Source: Sphingomonadales bacterium (lineage in GTDB: Bacteria > Pseudomonadota > Alphaproteobacteria > Sphingomonadales > Sphingomonadaceae). Taken from it: DNA of 35,254 bases. Below are positions 6,913 to 13,787 of this stretch, piece by piece. Numbering within the stretch: position 1 is the stretch's first letter; each line of letters begins with the position of its first letter. The stretch covers positions 1 through 35,254 of the forward strand of contig JAAFIB010000026.1 of assembly GCA_013297725.1 (NCBI GenBank), written 5' to 3'. The notes under the pieces were generated by a model. That model was not told the origin of the DNA. It was given only the letters and a program-made list of their open reading frames with translations, and searched no databases. A program made the translations under genes and the position numbers.

Positions 6913-8631
6913 TCACGCAGCGGCGCGGCCCATGGAATAATCGACATGGCGGTCGCGCCCTTCGGCTTTGGCGCGGTATAACGCCATGTCCGCAGCGCGG
7001 TATAGCACGATCCAGTCTTGTTCCTCGCAAATCGCGCGGGTGGCAACACCAACGCTGGCGGTAATCCTATAGCCGCCGGGCATCGGTGTTTGACGGATTA
7101 GGCGTAGCAATTTTTCGGCATCGACAAGCGGGCTTTGCTCGCCCCCTGTTTGCGCTGTGGGCGAGACCCGCGTTGCTATCGCAAACTCTTCACCGCCCAA
7201 TCGTGCGATAATCGACCGGTCATTGGCATAGCCTGTGATGATCGCTGCCAGTTGCACCAGCACTTCGTCGCCAACGACATGGCCCAGCGTATCATTGATC
7301 CGTTTGAAATGGTCGATATCAACCAGCACCAGCTGCCACTCACGCGGCGCTTCCAGCAATGTGCGGATAAACGCGCGGCGATTGGGCAGGCCGGTCAGCG
7401 CATCGGTATCGGCGATCACCATGGCGCGGGCCTCGGCCAGCTCGGCGCGGTCACGGTCGATGGCGATCATCTGGATGCGTTTGCCAATGGCAAGCGAGCT
7501 AATCAACGCCTCGATGGCTAGCGTTATCAACGTGCTGTTCTCAATCAAGATATGATAGGGCAGAAGGCCTAGGCCAAATGCTACGCGGGCGGTGATCGCG
7601 ATTGCAGGGGCCGTCCAAGCGGCAAGAAAATATCGCAAAAACGGGTCGCGCTTGCGAAAAGCAACCGTGACATAGCAGCCGACAATGACAGGCATCGGCA
7701 TAAAGCTGTAAACATAGATAGGATCGAGCAGCTGAACATATGCAGGGGCAAGTGCCGCATGCAGCATTGCGAACGCAACCATGGCCGCCGAATGGATATA
7801 GGTCGTCCGCACCAGCCATTTCGGAATGCTTGATGCGTCGAAAAAATGACGAATGAATATCATCACAGCGGCGGCGTTGATCGCCAGCAGCACCAAAGTC
7901 ATCCGCAACCGTTCTGGCGCCGATAATGTCGCGGAAAAGTAATGCGGTGCGCCCGACGTTACGATTGCATAAGTCAGCGTCGCGACCAGCATCGCGCAAT
8001 ACGCCAATAGGAACGGAGCCCCCATGCCGCGCCATAACGCCAGATTATAGACTAGCAGCGCGATACAAAGGCCCATAAATGCAGCGTAGAATACCGCCAA
8101 TAGCATTTCATAATGGATCGCCTCATCCGCCAAAGACAGCTGCGATTGTAGGATGATACCGCGCAGTGCCGCGCTATTCGGGATCTTTGCATAAATAGTC
8201 GTGATCGGGCTCTGTCGTTCTTCAAAAGGAACAACAAGCGTGCTGCCAAGACGTAATGGGGCGATGTCTTGTTCTAAAAACGGACGATAATGTTCGACGG
8301 CACCGTCAGCGTGCACAACCGCCAGCTCAAGCCCGTCATCCCACAGGCTGGCGGTGCGAAAGGTTAGCGGCAGGTTCGCAGTTTTGGTCGATGCTGGAAT
8401 GTCGAGGCGCGCCCAGTACGTGCCGGGCGGCACTCCATTTTGGCTGCTTTCACAATCGAATTTACCTGGATTTGCTAGCATTTGGGCAAATGTCTCACCG
8501 CTTTTTGCGATGCGAATGCAGGCTTTTAGGTCTGTTGTGGATGCTGACGCGGGTGCGGATGTGAGAAATACCGCAAAAATACAGCACAGCAATGCTGCAC
8601 CCACGCGTGAAACTAGCTTATCGACCCTCAT
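6913..8631 (-). CDS. Membrane-bound diguanylate cyclase with 7TMR-DISM-like sensor
   Basis: A 572-residue protein predicted to make cyclic di-GMP from two GTP. Layout: signal peptide (1-30); a periplasmic beta-rich domain (about 35-180) like 7TMR-DISM extracellular regions; seven or so membrane helices (about 180-385); a short coiled linker; and a GGDEF domain (about 405-560). Catalytic features are present: DTDALTGLPNRRAF, the metal-binding VDIDHFKRINDTLGH, and the active-site RLGGEEF. The product-inhibition I-site (RxxD a few residues before the GGEEF) is not in its canonical place, where the sequence reads ANDRSIIARLGG. No EAL domain. ATG start with AGG close by. The signal sensed outside the membrane is unknown. 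Confidence 0.92.
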   Translation of the reverse strand: MRVDKLVSRVGAALLCCIFAVFLTSAPASASTTDLKACIRIAKSGETFAQMLANPGKFDCESSQNGVPPGTYWARLDIPASTKTANLPLTFRTASLWDDGLELAVVHADGAVEHYRPFLEQDIAPLRLGSTLVVPFEERQSPITTIYAKIPNSAALRGIILQSQLSLADEAIHYEMLLAVFYAAFMGLCIALLVYNLALWRGMGAPFLLAYCAMLVATLTYAIVTSGAPHYFSATLSAPERLRMTLVLLAINAAAVMIFIRHFFDASSIPKWLVRTTYIHSAAMVAFAMLHAALAPAYVQLLDPIYVYSFMPMPVIVGCYVTVAFRKRDPFLRYFLAAWTAPAIAITARVAFGLGLLPYHILIENSTLITLAIEALISSLAIGKRIQMIAIDRDRAELAEARAMVIADTDALTGLPNRRAFIRTLLEAPREWQLVLVDIDHFKRINDTLGHVVGDEVLVQLAAIITGYANDRSIIARLGGEEFAIATRVSPTAQTGGEQSPLVDAEKLLRLIRQTPMPGGYRITASVGVATRAICEEQDWIVLYRAADMALYRAKAEGRDRHVDYSMGRAAA

Positions 8632-8655
8632 CTACCTGTCGCTAGACGCTTAGGG

Positions 8656-8670
8656 TAAATGACCTGTTAA
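8656..8670 (-). promoter_or_regulatory. Possible CtrA-like half-paired site upstream of the diguanylate cyclase gene
   Basis: On the minus strand the bases read TTAACAGGTCATTTA, 25 bases before the start codon. This is one mismatch from the alphaproteobacterial CtrA motif TTAA-N7-TTAA. Short AT-rich matches arise by chance, so support is weak. Confidence 0.25.
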
Positions 8671-8708
8671 CCAGAACATCAAGTTACAAATGGCGAAGCT
8701 TCTCTGGC

Positions 8709-9137
8709 TTAGGCCATCTGGATATAATCCCGCATCGCGCTTGCCTCTGCCTCGATATGTTCTATCCGGTATTTAACCAGATCACCGATGGAGACAAAGC
8801 CAACCAAGCGGTCGCCGTCCGCCACCGGCAAATGGCGAATGCGGCGCCGCGACATCAGCGACAAAGCGGACAATATCGGGGTATCTGCGGTCACAGTGAT
8901 CGCGGGCGAAGTCATGACATCGCCCACAGCCTTGTCCATCATCGCGGGCCCGTGTGCTGCCAATCCGTAAATCACATCGCGTTCAGAAAAGATGCCAACG
9001 ATCCGGCCGCCATCGACAATCGGCAAAGCACCAATACGTTTTTCGGCGAGTTTCGCGGTTACGGCATGGACACTATCGCCCGGTGCGGCGGTGAAAATAT
9101 CGGTTCCATGGCTCTGCATGATGGCTGCGATCGTCAT
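8709..9137 (-). CDS. CBS-domain pair protein
   Basis: A 142-residue cytoplasmic protein consisting of a single tandem CBS pair (Bateman module). The first repeat covers about 8-60 (VHAVTAKLAEKRIGALPIVDGGRIVGIFSERD) and the second about 75-130 (ILSALSLMSRRRIRHLPVADGDRLVGFVSIGD). The Gly-[IF]-[FV]-S-x-[RG]-D ends are the adenosyl-nucleotide contact points of the family. Such stand-alone pairs usually sense AMP, ATP or NAD-type ligands and regulate a partner; none is evident. ATG 9137 was chosen because GGAGGAC lies six to eight bases upstream; the longer reading frame to 9356 lacks this and runs back over the divergent gene at 9201. Confidence 0.9.
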   Translation of the reverse strand: MTIAAIMQSHGTDIFTAAPGDSVHAVTAKLAEKRIGALPIVDGGRIVGIFSERDVIYGLAAHGPAMMDKAVGDVMTSPAITVTADTPILSALSLMSRRRIRHLPVADGDRLVGFVSIGDLVKYRIEHIEAEASAMRDYIQMA

Positions 9138-9200
9138 TAGCTGTCCTCCTCTGCTTGCTCCCAGCGTGGAATATAGCATAGGTGGTGCGAAGGTGAAAAC

Positions 9201-9494
9201 ATGACTCGCAAATCCCCGCTCGATAACCCCGAATACGCCAATTTTGCGTGGAAACGCTATTGGCGGCTGATGCGCGGGATGTTTGCTTTCACACTGGTAG
9301 TGACCGTTGCTGTGCTGACCAGCTTTTGGTGGTTCAACGGAATGGTTTCGATCCATTTCTTTATCGCAACGGCAGGTGCAATTATCGCATCGATGATGTT
9401 GATGGCAGCCCTTATGGGTTTGGTATTCCTATCCAGCGGCACCGGCCATGATGAAGCCATCGAAGATCCTTTTCCAGAAGAAGACCAATTATGA
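9201..9494 (+). CDS. Small two-helix membrane protein, unknown function
   Basis: A 97-residue protein with a basic N-terminus (MTRKSPLDNPEYANFAWKRY), two hydrophobic segments (about 26-48 and 52-77) and an acidic tail (DEAIEDPFPEEDQL). It is probably an inner-membrane protein with both ends in the cytoplasm. I do not recognise a named family, though similar small proteins occur beside thioesterase genes in sphingomonads as far as I recall. Its stop overlaps the start of the thioesterase gene by four bases (ATGA), so the two are translated as a pair. Confidence 0.72.
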   Translation: MTRKSPLDNPEYANFAWKRYWRLMRGMFAFTLVVTVAVLTSFWWFNGMVSIHFFIATAGAIIASMMLMAALMGLVFLSSGTGHDEAIEDPFPEEDQL

Positions 9495-9880
9495 CTGATC
9501 CCACTGCAAATGACCGCCGCGATCCGATCCTCCGCGTGTCTCCGCGCCCTGCGGATATCAATGCTAATGGCCATATCTTTGGCGGCTGGGTGCTGGCGCA
9601 GATGGATATCGCGGGCGGCATTGTCGCTGGCAAAATTAGTCAGGGACCATGCGCGACGGTGGCCATCGAAAAAATGGAGTTCATCGCGCCGATCCTGATG
9701 CGCGACATCATTTCGGTTTATGGCTGGCTGGAACGGCGCGGGCGCACATCGATGGCAATCCGGTTGGAAGTCATCGCGACCCGAGACCGCGGCGACCAAC
9801 AGGTGAAAGTGACCGAGGGATTGTTCACCTTTGTGGCGCTGGATGAAAACCACCGGCCACGGGCATTGCCGCCGGAGTAA
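9491..9880 (+). CDS. Hotdog-fold acyl-CoA thioesterase, YciA type
   Basis: A 129-residue single hotdog-domain enzyme predicted to hydrolyse acyl-CoA to free acid and CoA in the cytoplasm. The family signature is clear: NANGHIFGGWVLAQMDIAGG (24-43), with Asp39 as the likely catalytic carboxylate. A conserved region around AIEKMEFIAPILMRDIISVYG and the strand GRTSMAIRLEVIA follow. Length fits YciA-like proteins, which act as hexamers on a wide range of acyl chains. It overlaps the small membrane protein gene upstream by ATGA, suggesting a two-gene operon. 89 bases separate it from arsR, which has its own promoter region. Confidence 0.9.
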   Translation: MTDPTANDRRDPILRVSPRPADINANGHIFGGWVLAQMDIAGGIVAGKISQGPCATVAIEKMEFIAPILMRDIISVYGWLERRGRTSMAIRLEVIATRDRGDQQVKVTEGLFTFVALDENHRPRALPPE

Positions 9881-9913
9881 CCTCCTAATTTTTCGGTCAC
9901 AATAATCTAGTCC

Positions 9914-9950
9914 TTGACTCAATCCGATATTTCTATAATTATCGAAATAT
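9914..9950 (+). promoter_or_regulatory. ars operon promoter region with ArsR operator-like palindrome
   Basis: TTGACT at 9914-9919 can serve as a -35 box, with an AT-rich TATAATTA at 9934-9941 as -10; spacing is 14-16 bases depending on the hexamer, shorter than usual. Over the -10 lies the palindrome ATATTTC-N10-GAAATAT (9927-9933 and 9944-9950). An ArsR dimer bound there would block transcription of the operon. It ends 19 bases before the arsR start. Confidence 0.7.
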
Positions 9951-9969
9951 AGAATCATAGGTTTGAGTT

Positions 9970-10314
9970 ATGGACGCAGAAACCGTTATCCGCGCTTTAG
10001 GCGCATTGGCGCAAGAACACCGACTGGCAGCATTTCGTTTGCTGGTGCAGGCGGGTGCTGACGGCATGGCTGCTGGAGCAATCGCTGAACGGCTGGGGGT
10101 TCCTGCCTCTTCGATGAGCTTTCATCTGGCGCAACTGGGCCATGCCGGGTTGGTGTCGCAACGCCGCGAAAGCCGTTCGATCATATATGTCGCCGATTAC
10201 GCCGCGATGGGCGGACTGATGGGCTATCTGACTGAAAACTGCTGCGCCGGGGTGGCTTGTGTCGCCGACACCGGATGCAGCGTATCCGATAATGAAGAAA
10301 GGACAGCCGCATGA
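9970..10314 (+). CDS. arsR: ArsR-family arsenite-responsive repressor
   Basis: A 114-residue winged-helix repressor. The recognition helix region reads ERLGVPASSMSFHLAQLGHAGLVSQRRESRSIIYVAD (40-76), typical of ArsR/SmtB proteins. The usual ELCVCDL metal site of plasmid ArsR is absent. Instead there is a C-terminal cluster, Cys91-Cys92, Cys97 and Cys103 in ENCCAGVACVADTGC, like the vicinal-Cys sensor of the Acidithiobacillus type. As(III) or trivalent organoarsenicals would bind there and release the operator. It is the first gene of a four-gene operon and presumably controls it and itself. Stop overlaps the arsI start (ATGA). ATG start. Confidence 0.92.
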   Translation: MDAETVIRALGALAQEHRLAAFRLLVQAGADGMAAGAIAERLGVPASSMSFHLAQLGHAGLVSQRRESRSIIYVADYAAMGGLMGYLTENCCAGVACVADTGCSVSDNEERTAA

Positions 10315-10793
10315 AACGTATGCATCTCCATTTGGGCGTCGATAACATGGATCAATCCATCGCCTTTTATTCGGCATTATTTGCTGCGGAACCGACAGTG
10401 GAAAAAGATGATTACGCCAAATGGATGCTAGACGATCCGCGCATCAATTTTGCGATCACACCCACAACGCACACGGCAAAGGGCATCGAGCATATCGGTA
10501 TTCAGGTCGATAGTGTTGATGAGTTGAACGAGGTTGGCGCGCGCTTGAAATCGGCTGGGCGCCCTGTGTTAGAGGAAGCGGCGACAACATGCTGCTACGC
10601 CCAATCATCGAAAAACTGGATCACCGATCCCGATGGCGTGATCTGGGAAACATTTCTGACCACGGGTACCGCTACTGATTATGGTAACAAAGAGCCTGTT
10701 GCGACCGGCATGGCTCAGCTGGCCGCACTGGAAACGGCTAAGGCGGATGGTTCACAAACGGGCAGCTGCTGCACGCCAAGCATGATCGCCTGA
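10311..10793 (+). CDS. arsI: ArsI-type C-As lyase (VOC/glyoxalase fold)
   Basis: A 160-residue protein of the vicinal-oxygen-chelate superfamily. ArsI enzymes are Fe(II) dioxygenases that break the carbon-arsenic bond of trivalent methyl or aromatic arsenicals, releasing As(III). Matching features: start MKRMHLHLGVDNMDQSIAFYS; the segment KDDYAKWMLDDPRINFAI; likely metal ligands His61 (EHIGIQVDS) and Glu113 (IWETF) plus one near the N-terminus. The vicinal pair Cys94-Cys95 in TTCCYAQSSKNW is the arsenical-binding motif that separates ArsI from CadI-like relatives. An additional Cys pair lies near the C-terminus (GSCCTPS). Position within an ars operon supports the call. Overlaps arsR (ATGA) and arsC (TGATG). 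Confidence 0.85.
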   Translation: MKRMHLHLGVDNMDQSIAFYSALFAAEPTVEKDDYAKWMLDDPRINFAITPTTHTAKGIEHIGIQVDSVDELNEVGARLKSAGRPVLEEAATTCCYAQSSKNWITDPDGVIWETFLTTGTATDYGNKEPVATGMAQLAALETAKADGSQTGSCCTPSMIA

Positions 10794-11287
10794 TGTTCAG
10801 CATATTGGTTTTGTGCACTGGCAACAGTGCGCGCTCAATCTTGGGTGAAGCATTGCTTTCCAAATTGGGAGAGGGACGGCTGGTTGCATATAGTGCCGGT
10901 AGTAAGCCAAAGGGCGTGCCGCATCCCGGTGCTTTGCGATGTCTGGCGCGTAAGGGCATTGATACAGCGCCGTTCCGTTCAAAAAGCTGGGACGAGTTTA
11001 CCACACCAAATGCACCCGCGATTGATTTGGCGATCACCGTATGTGGAAACGCCGCCGGTGAAGTGTGCCCCGTGTTCATCGGCGCGCCAATAAAGGCGCA
11101 TTGGGGGCTGCCTGATCCGGCGGATGTTGATGGCAGCGAGTCACAGGTCGATGCGGCGTTTGAACAAACATGGGCGTGGTTGGAAATTCGAGCGCGGGCT
11201 TTACTCGATCTACCGTTTGAAACGATGGACCCGGGTGAGCTGAGGCAGCAGTTGGCAGAAATAGGCCAGATGGAAGGTGCAGCATGA
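10793..11287 (+). CDS. arsC: Arsenate reductase, low-molecular-weight phosphatase (thioredoxin-coupled) type
   Basis: A 164-residue enzyme predicted to reduce arsenate to arsenite. The phosphate-binding loop CTGNSARS begins with nucleophile Cys8 and ends with Arg14 (CX5R). Further Cys84 and Cys92 in ITVCGNAAGEVCPVF supply the disulphide relay that thioredoxin resolves. The LPDPADVDG segment carries the general-acid Asp. The fold differs from the glutaredoxin-linked E. coli R773 ArsC. Both arsC and arsI would feed As(III) to the channel encoded next. Start ATG overlaps the arsI stop by one base; stop overlaps the aqpS start (ATGA). Confidence 0.92.
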   Translation: MFSILVLCTGNSARSILGEALLSKLGEGRLVAYSAGSKPKGVPHPGALRCLARKGIDTAPFRSKSWDEFTTPNAPAIDLAITVCGNAAGEVCPVFIGAPIKAHWGLPDPADVDGSESQVDAAFEQTWAWLEIRARALLDLPFETMDPGELRQQLAEIGQMEGAA

Positions 11288-11943
11288 ACCGTGCAACAGC
11301 AGCCGAAGCACTCGGCAGCTTTTTCCTTTTTGCGACCGTCGTCGGTTCCGGTATCATGGCGGAGCAACTGGCAGGCGGCAATGTAGCGGTGGCATTGTTG
11401 GGCAATACACTGGCCACCGGCGCGATGCTGTTTGTGTTGATCACGATGCTGGGGCCGGTTTCGGGTGCACATTTTAATCCCGCCGTCAGCTTGGTGTTCC
11501 GGCTACACGGGGAACTGACGACTCTTACTGCTTTGGCATATATATTGGCGCAGTTGGCCGGCGGCATATTGGGTGTATGGGCCGCGCATGTGATGTTCGA
11601 TCTCCCGATCCTGCAACTGTCGGACAAGGCACGGACGGGATTGGGGCAGTGGACGGGGGAATTCATCGCAACCTTTGGTCTGGTGCTGACAATCCTTGGC
11701 ACATTGCGGTCGCGGCAAGAATGGGTTCCGGTCAGCGTCGCGTTGTATATCGTTGCGGCGTATTGGTTCACCTCGTCCACCAGCTTTGCCAATCCGGCCA
11801 TTACTGTGGCGCGCAGTTTAAGCGATAGCTTTGCAGGGATTGCGCCTGCCAATGTGGCGGGTTTTGTGATAGCGCAGTTGGCGGGAGCGGTGCTGGCGCT
11901 TTGGGTTTCCCGGGTTTTGTTTCCGCCTGAAGCTTTGGTTTGA
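11284..11943 (+). CDS. aqpS: Aquaglyceroporin AqpS, As(III) channel
   Basis: A 219-residue MIP-family channel with six membrane helices and two NPA half-helices: HFNPAVS (64-69) and FANPAITVARSLSDSFAGI (NPA at 170-172). In ordinary aquaporins the second NPA is followed by the pore Arg; here Ile173 replaces it, as a Val does in Sinorhizobium AqpS, giving a wider less polar constriction. In the Sinorhizobium ars operon AqpS takes the place of an arsenite pump and lets As(III) formed inside leave by diffusion. Same order of ideas here: last gene of arsR-arsI-arsC-aqpS with no arsB or acr3 in the window. A REP pair lies 19 bases downstream and may end the transcript. Confidence 0.9.
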   Translation: MNRATAAEALGSFFLFATVVGSGIMAEQLAGGNVAVALLGNTLATGAMLFVLITMLGPVSGAHFNPAVSLVFRLHGELTTLTALAYILAQLAGGILGVWAAHVMFDLPILQLSDKARTGLGQWTGEFIATFGLVLTILGTLRSRQEWVPVSVALYIVAAYWFTSSTSFANPAITVARSLSDSFAGIAPANVAGFVIAQLAGAVLALWVSRVLFPPEALV

Positions 11944-11962
11944 CTACGGTTTGTAACGCATG

Positions 11963-12053
11963 CCGTTAGTGCTGAGCCTGTCGAAGCACGCCCAAAGGTT
12001 TAAGCTGTCGTGTATGGCCGATGGACGTGCTTCGACAGGCTCAGCACTAACGG
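11963..12053. repeat. REP inverted pair (CTGAGCCTGTCGAAG family), copy 1
   Basis: Left arm 11963-11990 and right arm 12026-12053 are perfect 28-base reverse complements with core GTGCTGAGCCTGTCGAAGCA; the loop is 35 bases. It lies between the ends of the converging aqpS and DUF4139 genes. The core is common in sphingomonad genomes to my knowledge. Confidence 0.92.
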
Positions 12054-12080
12054 TTTAATAATATGAGTGCGGTTTTAGCC

Positions 12081-13787
12081 TCATTCCCGTTCCCGCGACA
12101 GCTTAAGCGTAAATTCAAAACTCACCTCGCCATTGGCGGGAATTGTTGACACCCAAGTCGGCATACCGTCGATCTTGCTGATGCCTTTGGGCTTGCCGCG
12201 TAGGTCAAAGGGGATTTCGATTTCTGCGTTTACCGCCTCGTTGCGGGCGTTGCTGATCGTGACTTTGTAACCCTTTTGATAGCGGCGTTCGGATATCTGC
12301 GTCACGACCATCTGCACATCGGATGACGTGCCGACCAGCAGCTCAACCTTGTCGCCAATGGCGCGGTCGCGAAGGGCGGCTTCGCCCGCGAGTAACGGAC
12401 CAAAGCTGCTATCCTCAAATATCATCGCTTGCCCCGATGGCAGCGGCAGTCCGAGGCCGTTTTCGGTTTTGTTTTCGGTTTTCAGGATGATCAACAGTGG
12501 CGTGCTTTCGCCAAGCGGGATGTATTCGGGTTCGTCCATGGTCGCGCGATACAACCGGTTGAATTTCGCATCAGGCTTTACGATCATTGCCACCTGTTTT
12601 TGCCCCATGGCGTTGACGGTGACGGGTTCGGGGATGCGGTAAAGCTTTAGGTCGCCGAGGTCTTCGAGTTCGGCAACGGTGATGGCTGTTACGGCCATCG
12701 GGGATTCCTTCATCAGGCCGCTGATTTTTTGGGCAGTGACGACAATTTCCTCACTGTTTTCATAGCCTACAATATTATCCTCAAGCCTGGCCCCGGGCGC
12801 GTTGTAGAACTGCTGCTGCCCGCGAAACGGCACTTCATGCGTGCGCTGTTGCGGCCAGCAACGGATCGTCAGCGCTTCACCCGTTGGTCGCGGCGGTTCG
12901 GCATTATCCTCACGATTGGGTTCGCCAGCGATCGCCATAGTGTTGGCATTCAGAAACGATTGGTTGCCGCCATTGGCCAATGTCATCCACGCGAACATTT
13001 CGACCTTGGTTTTGCCGATAGCATCGGGTGCTGCGCTCTCATCCTTTGACAATTGCGTCACATAATTTGCCTGCCAATCAAAACCGGCGGCCATATAGGT
13101 CAGCGTCAGCTTTGCGGTAATCGCGCGATCGCTGTTGGTCATAACCGACAAGGTGGGCTTTGCCGAAAGGTTGGCAGGCACGCCGCCATAGGCCATGCGT
13201 TCGGGCAGGCCGGTGCAATACAGCGCCTCAAATCCTTCGTCGGTTTGCAGGATGACGCCGCCATCGGGGCCAGCGGTAATCATCGCTTGTTGCTCGCGCG
13301 ATTTGCCGGTGGCTTTGTCGGTTCGGGTCAAGGTGACGGCACGTTTCAAATAGCTATCGACAAGCCCTGTTGGTGACAGTAGCCGCGCATCACGGTTTTT
13401 CTCCCGCACGCCTTTGGGCAGGCCGGTGACGATGGCGCTTTCGGGGTACATGCCCTCTGATACGCCTTCAAACCGGACCAGCGATTCGCCCGCAGGAATT
13501 TGCACCGTGCGGGTTTCGGTGATCAGCGCATAGCCGCTGGGCCAATCGGCATCGATGGGCTCCTCCCCGCGGTCTGGATCGCGATAGATGGTCAGCGATA
13601 CCGCTTCTGGTTCGGGGGAGACAACCTGTTGCTGGGCGAGAGCGGAGGAGGGGATCGCGACAGCAATGATTAGACCGTAGCCCTGAGCCTGTCGAAGGGC
13701 GTTTTTTAGGGTGGCGCTACCCTGACAGACGTGCTTCGACAGGCTCAGCACTAACGGTTTAGCTGAAAGGGCATATCCGACCCTCAT
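12081..13787 (-). CDS. DUF4139 protein, third of three paralogues, with REP-derived insert in the signal peptide
   Basis: A 568-residue envelope protein closely similar to its upstream neighbour (shared ALITETRTxxIPAGES, EGVSEGxxPE, TGLPKGVREKNRDARLLSP, GGVILQT, YMAAGFDWQA, LPLPSG). It holds a DUF4139 region of repeated beta strands; no catalytic motif is seen and the function is unknown. Start ATG 13787 overlaps the preceding stop (ATGA). The leader begins MRVGYALSAK, is interrupted by about 29 residues encoded by a REP pair (13675-13757), then resumes with a hydrophobic stretch ending IPSSALAQ, a normal signal-peptide end. At 346-374 the sequence EEIVVTAQ...KESPMAVTAIT resembles the start of TonB-receptor plug domains. 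Secretion may be affected by the insert. Confidence 0.85.
   Translation of the reverse strand: MRVGYALSAKPLVLSLSKHVCQGSATLKNALRQAQGYGLIIAVAIPSSALAQQQVVSPEPEAVSLTIYRDPDRGEEPIDADWPSGYALITETRTVQIPAGESLVRFEGVSEGMYPESAIVTGLPKGVREKNRDARLLSPTGLVDSYLKRAVTLTRTDKATGKSREQQAMITAGPDGGVILQTDEGFEALYCTGLPERMAYGGVPANLSAKPTLSVMTNSDRAITAKLTLTYMAAGFDWQANYVTQLSKDESAAPDAIGKTKVEMFAWMTLANGGNQSFLNANTMAIAGEPNREDNAEPPRPTGEALTIRCWPQQRTHEVPFRGQQQFYNAPGARLEDNIVGYENSEEIVVTAQKISGLMKESPMAVTAITVAELEDLGDLKLYRIPEPVTVNAMGQKQVAMIVKPDAKFNRLYRATMDEPEYIPLGESTPLLIILKTENKTENGLGLPLPSGQAMIFEDSSFGPLLAGEAALRDRAIGDKVELLVGTSSDVQMVVTQISERRYQKGYKVTISNARNEAVNAEIEIPFDLRGKPKGISKIDGMPTWVSTIPANGEVSFEFTLKLSRERE
13675..13757. repeat. REP inverted pair, copy 2, inside the signal-peptide coding sequence
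   Basis: Arms 13675-13700 (core CCCTGAGCCTGTCGAAGGGC) and 13730-13757 (same outer sequence as copy 1). The central part contains a second small hairpin, AGGGTGGCGCTACCCT. It lies within the open frame of the third DUF4139 gene and keeps it open, adding a peptide with the stretch LVLSLSKH. Confidence 0.92.

Noticed and set aside
10738-11472. Long minus-strand frame of 244 codons across arsC and aqpS.
   Set aside because: It is a shadow of clearly functional plus-strand genes and has no domain features.
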